From Nonlabens sp. (GTDB taxonomy: Bacteria; Bacteroidota; Bacteroidia; Flavobacteriales; Flavobacteriaceae), in contig JALZUY010000101.1 of NCBI GenBank assembly GCA_023301395.1, forward strand, positions 1-19,462: DNA of 19,462 bases, written 5' to 3'. Below are positions 15,129 through 19,462 of this stretch, in pieces. How positions within the stretch are numbered: the stretch's first letter is position 1; each line of letters opens with the position of its first letter. The notes under the pieces were generated by a model. It was not told the origin of the DNA and ran no database searches. It worked only from the letters and a program-made list of their open reading frames with translations. Made by a program: the position numbers and the translations under genes.

Positions 15129-16094
15129 ATGGAAGCAATTATATTTCCTATTATTCTCGTATTTGCAGCCTTGCTGCTTTTCGGTTCATTTTTTACTGTA
15201 AAACAACAAACGGCAGCTCTTATTGAGCGATTTGGAAAATTTACAAGCATGCGTCATTCTGGACTGCAGTTTAAGATTCCATTAATTGATAAAATTGCTG
15301 GTCGTATCAATCTTAAGATTCAGCAACTGGATGTAATTGTAGAGACTAAAACTAAAGATGACGTATTTGTACGTCTTAAAATATCTGTACAATTTCAGGT
15401 AAGAAGAGAGAAAGTATATGATGCCTTTTATAGACTTCAAAATCCGCACGATCAGATTACATCTTATGTATTTGATGTAGTACGTGCCGAGGTTCCTAAA
15501 ATGAAACTCGATTACGTATTTGAAAAGAAAGATGATATCGCAATCGCCGTAAAACGTGAATTGAACGAAGCAATGATGGATTATGGTTATGACATCATTA
15601 AAACACTTGTAACAGACATTGATCCAGATGTACAGGTAAAAGCAGCCATGAACCGTATTAACGCTGCAGAGCGTGAAAAAACAGCTGCTGAGTATGAAGC
15701 TGAAGCAGATCGTATAAAGATTGTTGCAAAAGCACGTGCCGAAGCTGAATCTAAGCGTTTACAAGGTCAAGGTATTGCTGATCAAAGACGTGAAATTGCT
15801 CGTGGACTAGAAGAAAGTGTAGATGTATTGAACAACGTAGGGATTAATTCTCAAGAGGCAAGTGCGCTTATAGTAGTTACACAGCATTATGACACTTTAC
15901 AATCCATAGGAGAAGCAACACAATCTAACTTGATTCTTTTACCTAACTCGCCACAAGCTGGTAGTGATATGTTGAATAACATGATCGCTAGTTTTACAGC
16001 AAGTGCTCAAATAGGTGAACAAATGAAGAAAACTAATAAAAATAGAGAAGCCGAAGCTAAGAAGAATGAAGATTCTGATGGATGGCAAGAATAA
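15129..16094 (+). CDS. SPFH/band 7 domain protein (stomatin/prohibitin-like)
   Basis: A 321-residue membrane-anchored SPFH protein. One N-terminal transmembrane helix (about 4-21) is followed by the band 7 domain (about 22-190), with TVKQQTAALIERFGKF, SGLQFKIPLIDKI and a strand-rich core. A charged Ala/Glu-rich coiled coil (about 187-235, AAEREKTAAEYEAEADRIK) follows, then a C-terminal assembly region with LNNVGINSQEASALIVVTQHYD and a polar tail. Such proteins form oligomeric membrane scaffolds (HflC/QmcA/HIR type), often linked to proteases; no NfeD or FtsH partner is next to it here. A weak -7 element TATCTTTA lies at 15098-15105. It ends before a strong terminator and is convergent with glnS. 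Confidence 0.92.
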   Translation: MEAIIFPIILVFAALLLFGSFFTVKQQTAALIERFGKFTSMRHSGLQFKIPLIDKIAGRINLKIQQLDVIVETKTKDDVFVRLKISVQFQVRREKVYDAFYRLQNPHDQITSYVFDVVRAEVPKMKLDYVFEKKDDIAIAVKRELNEAMMDYGYDIIKTLVTDIDPDVQVKAAMNRINAAEREKTAAEYEAEADRIKIVAKARAEAESKRLQGQGIADQRREIARGLEESVDVLNNVGINSQEASALIVVTQHYDTLQSIGEATQSNLILLPNSPQAGSDMLNNMIASFTASAQIGEQMKKTNKNREAEAKKNEDSDGWQE

Positions 16095-16116
16095 GTTCTT
16101 CCATAATAATACTATT

Positions 16117-16144
16117 AAAATGGCCGCTTTACAGCGGCCATTTT
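16117..16144. terminator. Bidirectional terminator between the SPFH gene and glnS
   Basis: AAAATGGCCGCT pairs perfectly with AGCGGCCATTTT around a TTAC loop (12-bp stem), followed on the plus strand by T5GT4. On the minus strand the hairpin ends in four Ts, so it may also serve glnS, whose stop lies about 70 bases away. Confidence 0.9.
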
Positions 16145-16172
16145 TGTTTTAATCTAGTGTGATAATCTTTAA

Positions 16173-16192
16173 TACGCTTTCGCGAAAGCGTA
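16173..16192. repeat. 20-bp perfect palindrome, intergenic copy of the GCTTTCGCGAAAGC family
   Basis: TACGCTTTCGCGAAAGCGTA is a perfect 20-bp palindrome with no loop. It lies between the convergent SPFH and glnS genes, 25 bases past the glnS stop. It is the longest and only non-coding copy in the window, and it is not followed by a T-run, so it does not look like a terminator. Confidence 0.88.
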
Positions 16193-16216
16193 CTTACAAA
16201 GAGTAATTAGAACATA

Positions 16217-17896
16217 TTAATCTTCTAGTTTTGCCCATGTATCACGTAAGGTAACCGTACGGTTGAATACCATTTTCTCATCTGTAGTGTCTGGATCTAC
16301 ACAAAAATATCCCATGCGCTGGAATTGTACAATGTCACCTTTATTAAGGTTTTTCATTGCAGGCTCAGCCATAGCGGTAATTACTTCCAAAGAGTCTGGA
16401 TTTACAAATTCCATGAAATCTTTTTCCTTATCAGTGTCTGGAGATGGAACTGTGAATAAACGGTCATAAAGACGTACTTCTACCGGTACGGCATGAGCAG
16501 CACTTACCCAGTGAAGTGTTCCTTTTACTTTGCGCATACTAGCTTCAGTACCACTTCCACTTTTAGAATCTGGATCATAAGTAGCGTGAATCTCAGTAAT
16601 ATTACCGTCCACATCTTTTAAACAGCCTTCAGCTTTTATGATGTAACCGTTTTTGAGACGTACTTCTTTTCCATTCTTTAAACGGAAAAACTTCTTGTTT
16701 GCCTCTTCTCTATAATCTTCACGTTCTATATACAATTCTCTTGAAAATGGAACCTCTCTAAAACCGCGTGTTTCATCTTCTTGACTATTCTCAGCTTGTA
16801 AAATCTCAACTTGATCGGCTGGATAGTTAGTGATCACCAGCTTTACTGGATCAAGAACGCACATCACACGATCAGCCTTTTTATTTAAATCATCTCTTAA
16901 ATGAAATTCAAGGTGATTCATATCTACAATGTTCTCACGTTTTGCGATTCCTATAGATTCTGCAAAGTTTTTTAAAGAGTCTGGTGTATAACCACGACGT
17001 CTTAAACCAGAGATAGTAGTCATACGTGGATCATCCCAACCGGTTACTAAACCAGCTTCTACTAATTTTTGAAGTTTACGTTTACTGGTAACTGTATGTG
17101 AAACGTTTCTACGTGCAAATTCGCGCTGTTTAGGGCGTATTTTATCTTTTTCTGTTACTTGGTCTAGGAACCAATCATAAAGTTCCCTGTGAGGCAGGAA
17201 TTCAAGTGTACAGAAAGAATGTGTGATTTGTTCTAGATAATCGCTTTCGCCATGTGTCCAGTCATACATAGGATAGATTTTCCAATCTGTTCCTGTTCTA
17301 TGGTGTGCTTTATCCACTACTCGATACATGATAGGATCACGCATGAGCATGTTATTTGATTTCATATCAATTTTGGCACGTAGAATATGTTCTCCTTCAC
17401 CAAAATCACCATTCTTCATTCCTTCAAAAAGTGCTAGATTTTCTTCTACACTTCTATTGCGGTATGGACCATCAACTCCAGGTTCACTAGGTGTTCCTTT
17501 TTGAATAGCCATTTCTTCACTGGATTGTGAATCTATATAAGCTTTTCCATCTTTAATCATGTGAACAGCCCAGTCATACAACTCCTGGAAATAGTCTGAC
17601 GCATAACATAGATTATCCCATTTGTAACCTAACCATTCTACATCTTTTTGGATAGCGGCAACATATTTTGCTTCTTCCTTTGCGGGATTAGTATCATCAA
17701 ATCGCAAGTTTACCGGTCTGTTATACTTAAGCCCTAACCCAAAGTTTAAACAAATCGCACTCGCATGACCTATGTGTAGAAACCCATTAGGCTCTGGTGG
17801 AAAACGAAATCTAAGATGATCTTGCGACAATCCACTATTTAAATCGTCATCAATAATATCTTCTATAAAATTATTTGGTTTGGTAGATTCACTCAT
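16217..17896 (-). CDS. glnS: Glutamine--tRNA ligase
   Basis: A 559-residue class I synthetase that charges tRNA-Gln directly. The catalytic domain starts with RFRFPPEPNGFLHIGHA (HIGH at 41-44), then LRFDDTNPAKE and the KMSKS-type TSKRKL at about residue 270, with WDDPRMTTISGLRRRGYTP after it. The C-terminal beta-barrel anticodon-binding domain includes VPFSRELYIEREDY and ATYDPDSKSG. The reading frame is open 29 codons further upstream to an ATG at 17983, but that extension is unlike the family, would overlap folB, and lies upstream of the -7 element at 17923-17930; MSESTKPNNFIEDII at 17896 is the better start. Having both gltX and glnS suggests direct glutaminylation rather than only the transamidation route. 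Confidence 0.97.
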   Translation of the reverse strand: MSESTKPNNFIEDIIDDDLNSGLSQDHLRFRFPPEPNGFLHIGHASAICLNFGLGLKYNRPVNLRFDDTNPAKEEAKYVAAIQKDVEWLGYKWDNLCYASDYFQELYDWAVHMIKDGKAYIDSQSSEEMAIQKGTPSEPGVDGPYRNRSVEENLALFEGMKNGDFGEGEHILRAKIDMKSNNMLMRDPIMYRVVDKAHHRTGTDWKIYPMYDWTHGESDYLEQITHSFCTLEFLPHRELYDWFLDQVTEKDKIRPKQREFARRNVSHTVTSKRKLQKLVEAGLVTGWDDPRMTTISGLRRRGYTPDSLKNFAESIGIAKRENIVDMNHLEFHLRDDLNKKADRVMCVLDPVKLVITNYPADQVEILQAENSQEDETRGFREVPFSRELYIEREDYREEANKKFFRLKNGKEVRLKNGYIIKAEGCLKDVDGNITEIHATYDPDSKSGSGTEASMRKVKGTLHWVSAAHAVPVEVRLYDRLFTVPSPDTDKEKDFMEFVNPDSLEVITAMAEPAMKNLNKGDIVQFQRMGYFCVDPDTTDEKMVFNRTVTLRDTWAKLED

Positions 17897-17922
17897 GGCT
17901 CTTTTCAATATATTTAGAAACA

Positions 17923-17930
17923 CAAATTTA
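17923..17930 (-). promoter_or_regulatory. -7 element for glnS
   Basis: Minus-strand TAAATTTG is a full match to TAnnTTTG, 26 bases upstream of the glnS ATG at 17896. It supports that start over the ATG at 17983. It shares the 77-bp divergent spacer with the folB promoter. Confidence 0.6.
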
Positions 17931-17961
17931 CATCTTATTTTACTGCTACCATTGGGTAGAG

Positions 17962-17969
17962 TATCTTTA
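17962..17969 (+). promoter_or_regulatory. Candidate -7 element for folB
   Basis: TATCTTTA differs from TAnnTTTG at the last base and ends 4 bases before the folB ATG. If used, the folB mRNA would be leaderless, as predicted for holB. Confidence 0.4.
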
Positions 17970-17973
17970 CCAC

Positions 17974-18330
17974 ATGCATACAATTATACTTGAAAACGTA
18001 ACCGTTTATACAAATCATGGATGTCTTGAAGAAGAGGCTATGATAGGTAGTGAATATAGAGTGGATCTAGAAGTAACAGCTGATCTCACAAAAAGCGCTC
18101 AAACTGATGATCTTAACGATACCGTAGATTATGTTTCTCTCAATCGCATTATTGTAGAAGAAATGGCGATACGTTCTAAATTACTGGAGCAAGTTGCACA
18201 ACGTATTTTAAATCGCATTTTCAAAGAAGAGCTATTAGTTGAAAAAGCACATGTAAAAGTGGCAAAAATTAATCCTCCTATAGGTGGTGATGTAACTAGT
18301 GTGGTAATTTCTATGAGTCAAAAACGCTAA
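17974..18330 (+). CDS. folB: Dihydroneopterin aldolase
   Basis: A 118-residue small enzyme of the FolB/FolX family that converts 7,8-dihydroneopterin to 6-hydroxymethyl-7,8-dihydropterin and glycolaldehyde in folate synthesis; members form octameric rings. Conserved features are the N-terminal YTNHGCLEEEAMIGSEYRVDL with the acidic residue near 20-21, LNDTVDYVSLNRI (47-59), the pterin-contacting Glu72 in LLEQVAQRI, and the catalytic-type Lys98 in VAKINPPIGGDV. Full length. It is divergent from glnS across 77 bases and followed by a 383-bp gene-free stretch. No other folate gene is in the window. Confidence 0.94.
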   Translation: MHTIILENVTVYTNHGCLEEEAMIGSEYRVDLEVTADLTKSAQTDDLNDTVDYVSLNRIIVEEMAIRSKLLEQVAQRILNRIFKEELLVEKAHVKVAKINPPIGGDVTSVVISMSQKR

Positions 18331-18694
18331 GTTTTTAAGAGAACTGAGCAGCATGCTGAAAGAGGAAAGACTTATTTAAATTGTTTTATGTGATTTTAAA
18401 ATTTCATTTTCATTTTTTTCTTGATAAAAAAACGAAACAAAAAAATCAAGACTTAAGAATCTTTTACTAAAAATAGCTCTCGCTACGGCGCAAAAAGAAG
18501 GTTAGTTACCATTAATAATAACTGTACTACTACTAGTTCATAGACATTTAACTCTATCTGAGTCTAAACGATTTTTGCTTCACCCTTCACTCCATTCATT
18601 TTTTACGTGAAACTTTCTTAGGTCATATCTAACTGTTGAAACTTTTAAAATTAAAACTAGCGAATCAAAAAGATAAAGAAGTCAACTTTTTTGT
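18331..18694. other. Gene-free intergenic stretch between folB and tRNA-Cys
   Basis: No credible coding region. It is AT-rich with a short palindrome CAGCATGCTG (18349-18358), the inverted element at 18420-18450, and a stretch AGCTCTCGCTACGGCGC (18475-18491) that is more GC-rich than its surroundings. The arrangement resembles degenerate intergenic repeats that I recall from Bacteroidota genomes. There is no clear intrinsic terminator for folB. A degenerate parS-like string (13/16) lies at 18599-18614. Confidence 0.55.
18420..18450. repeat. Imperfect inverted element CTTGAT...ATCAAG
   Basis: A 6-bp inverted pair (18420-18425 and 18445-18450) encloses an A-rich centre of 19 bases. With the flanking T-run at the left it looks like a decayed copy of a dispersed intergenic repeat rather than a gene-end terminator. 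Confidence 0.4.
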
Positions 18695-18702
18695 TATTTT
18701 TG
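18695..18702 (+). promoter_or_regulatory. -7 element for tRNA-Cys
   Basis: TATTTTTG matches TAnnTTTG and ends 11 bases before the first base of the tRNA, a suitable distance for a short 5' leader. Confidence 0.55.
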
Positions 18703-18713
18703 CCTCTTCAAAA

Positions 18714-18784
18714 GGCGTCTTGGCCGAGCGGCTAGGCATGGGTCTGCAAAATCTAGTACAGCGGTTCGAATCCGCTAGACGCCT
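18714..18784 (+). tRNA. tRNA-Cys (anticodon GCA)
   Basis: A 71-base cloverleaf. The acceptor GGCGTCT (18714-18720) pairs perfectly with AGACGCC (18777-18783) and the discriminator is T at 18784, the U73 expected of tRNA-Cys. The D arm has a three-pair GCC/GGC stem. The anticodon stem TGGGT/ATCTA (with two G-U pairs) closes the loop CTGCAAA, anticodon GCA at 18746-18748. The T arm is AGCGG-TTCGAAT-CCGCT. The 3' CCA is not encoded. Own -7 element upstream and terminator downstream suggest a single-gene transcript. Confidence 0.97.
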
Positions 18785-18787
18785 CTT

Positions 18788-18819
18788 AAATCCTTCATCT
18801 TATGGTGAGGGATTTTTTT
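18788..18819 (+). terminator. Terminator of tRNA-Cys
   Basis: A 12-bp stem with three G-U pairs (18788-18799 with 18804-18815), loop TTAT, followed by a T-run to 18819. It begins 4 bases after the tRNA. Confidence 0.8.
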
Positions 18820-18839
18820 ATTCTTTATTTTAAAGCAAA

Positions 18840-18865
18840 AATCCCAACTTTTTCAAGTTGGGATT
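18840..18865 (-). terminator. Terminator of the right-edge minus-strand gene
   Basis: AATCCCAACTT pairs perfectly with AAGTTGGGATT (11-bp stem, 4-base loop). On the minus strand it is followed by further Ts (ATTTTTGC), and it lies 23 bases past the stop codon at 18889. It faces the tRNA terminator 20 bases away. Confidence 0.82.
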
Positions 18866-18888
18866 AAGTATTATTAAAATTGAAAATG

Positions 18889-19462
18889 TTATGGCTGTTT
18901 TATTAAAACAATATTGTTAGGTCCTTGATAGGGTGAATCATCACAAATGTCATCATATTGAGTACGGGAAATTTGAAACAACTCGGAAACATATCTATAC
19001 CAATGTAATTTACCATTCGTAGTACTACCATTTACATTGTTTACACTTGTTTCATGTCCTAATTCTAAAGTAGATCTAGGGCGATCACTGCATACATTAT
19101 TTAAAGTTGGTTCACTATAACTACCTTGTACTATCGAAAAACCACTATCAATATCATTGGAAATACCTACAGGAGTTAAATTAGGTTGGATTTCTTTTAA
19201 ATAAATATAATTACGACTACTATTAAGGCCGGTGATCATATCTACCAAAACTATATTATTCACTGAGTATCTATATTTAACAATCAAAGCATCAGTATAT
19301 ACTTGTTTTGGAGCGTTAAGCGCAGGTATAGTTTCCTGAAACTCCACTTTTCTAATCTCAACTTCTAATATTTCCGTTGAAGTTTGATACTTCCACGTAC
19401 CTATAAATTTATTTAAATCATTCTGAATATCTTTATTATAATCTCCCAGCTTCTCTTGTAAA
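18889..19462 (-). CDS. Hypothetical protein, C-terminal part only (DUF6705-like)
   Basis: The reading frame is open from the window's right edge (first full codon 19461-19459) to the stop at 18889, giving 190 visible residues; the N-terminus and start are outside. A GTG at 19347 is internal, not a start, because the coding frame continues upstream with LQEKLGDYNKDIQNDLNKF and IGTWKYQTSTEILEVEIRK. That segment (GTWKYQ, then beta-rich repeats of hydrophobic strands, ending NNIVLIKQP) recalls the small flavobacterial DUF6705 family, usually exported and of unknown function; I am not sure of this. No membrane helix is visible in the part seen. A perfect terminator follows the gene. Confidence 0.7.
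   Translation of the reverse strand, partial: LQEKLGDYNKDIQNDLNKFIGTWKYQTSTEILEVEIRKVEFQETIPALNAPKQVYTDALIVKYRYSVNNIVLVDMITGLNSSRNYIYLKEIQPNLTPVGISNDIDSGFSIVQGSYSEPTLNNVCSDRPRSTLELGHETSVNNVNGSTTNGKLHWYRYVSELFQISRTQYDDICDDSPYQGPNNIVLIKQP

Noticed and set aside
17249..17257. Half copy of the GCTTTCGCGAAAGC palindrome in glnS (CGCTTTCGC)
   Set aside because: The second half is absent and the reading phase differs from the AFAK copies; probably chance.
17897..17983. 29-residue N-terminal extension of GlnS from the ATG at 17983
   Set aside because: It would overlap the folB start, crosses the -7 element at 17923-17930 and has no resemblance to the family; MSESTKPNN at 17896 fits better.
18599..18614. 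Third parS-like sequence
   Set aside because: Only 13 of 16 positions match and the palindrome is broken at the left half, so binding is doubtful.
18636..18833. 65-codon plus-strand frame over the tRNA region
   Set aside because: It runs straight through tRNA-Cys and its terminator, so it is an accidental frame.

Overview
The window comes from a marine-type member of the Bacteroidota, most likely family Flavobacteriaceae. The evidence is AT-rich DNA, flavobacterial conserved genes (DUF4837 lipoprotein, a very long DUF4175 protein, a stomatin-like SPFH protein), Bacteroidetes-type -7 promoter elements (TAnnTTTG) and weak ribosome binding sites. A Nonlabens/Dokdonia-like genus is a guess from the recurring GCTTTCGCGAAAGC palindrome, not a demonstrated assignment. 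Nearly all of it is core chromosome; no insertion sequence, prophage, CRISPR array or defence island is visible.

Layout. 1-318: a perfect 83-bp inverted repeat around a strong bidirectional terminator; its right arm includes the last codons of the first gene. 297-4064 (minus): probable operon pgk, LysM lytic transglycosylase, DUF4837 lipoprotein. 4139-5754 (plus): holB (DNA polymerase III delta') and a small four-helix membrane protein. 5882-12543 (minus): compact operon DUF4175 membrane protein, ybeY, mnmG, SAM methyltransferase. 12771-14288 (plus): gltX, whose stop codon overlaps that of a convergent outer-membrane barrel gene (14285-14923, minus). 15129-16094 (plus): SPFH/band-7 protein, convergent with glnS (16217-17896, minus); glnS is divergent from folB (17974-18330, plus). 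Then a 383-bp gene-free stretch, tRNA-Cys(GCA), and the 3' part of a minus-strand gene running off the right edge.

How the genes work together. Much of the window serves translation: gltX and glnS charge tRNAs, mnmG modifies the wobble uridine of tRNAs, ybeY matures 16S rRNA, and tRNA-Cys is encoded near the end. The rest covers glycolysis (pgk), replication (holB), folate synthesis (folB) and the cell envelope.

The most notable signals are not genes. (1) Two parS-like centromere sites, one a perfect TGTTTCACGTGAAACA, bracket mnmG; one is embedded in the last codons of ybeY. They suggest that this is chromosome-partition, and perhaps origin-proximal, DNA. (2) A palindrome family, GCTTTYGCRAAAGC, occurs five times in 19.5 kb. 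Four copies lie inside unrelated genes, always in the same reading phase so that they encode Ala-Phe-Ala-Lys, and one is a 20-bp perfect palindrome between genes. (3) The 83-bp inverted repeat at the left edge carries a mirrored copy of a gene's 3' end, and may be either a real duplication or an assembly fold-back.
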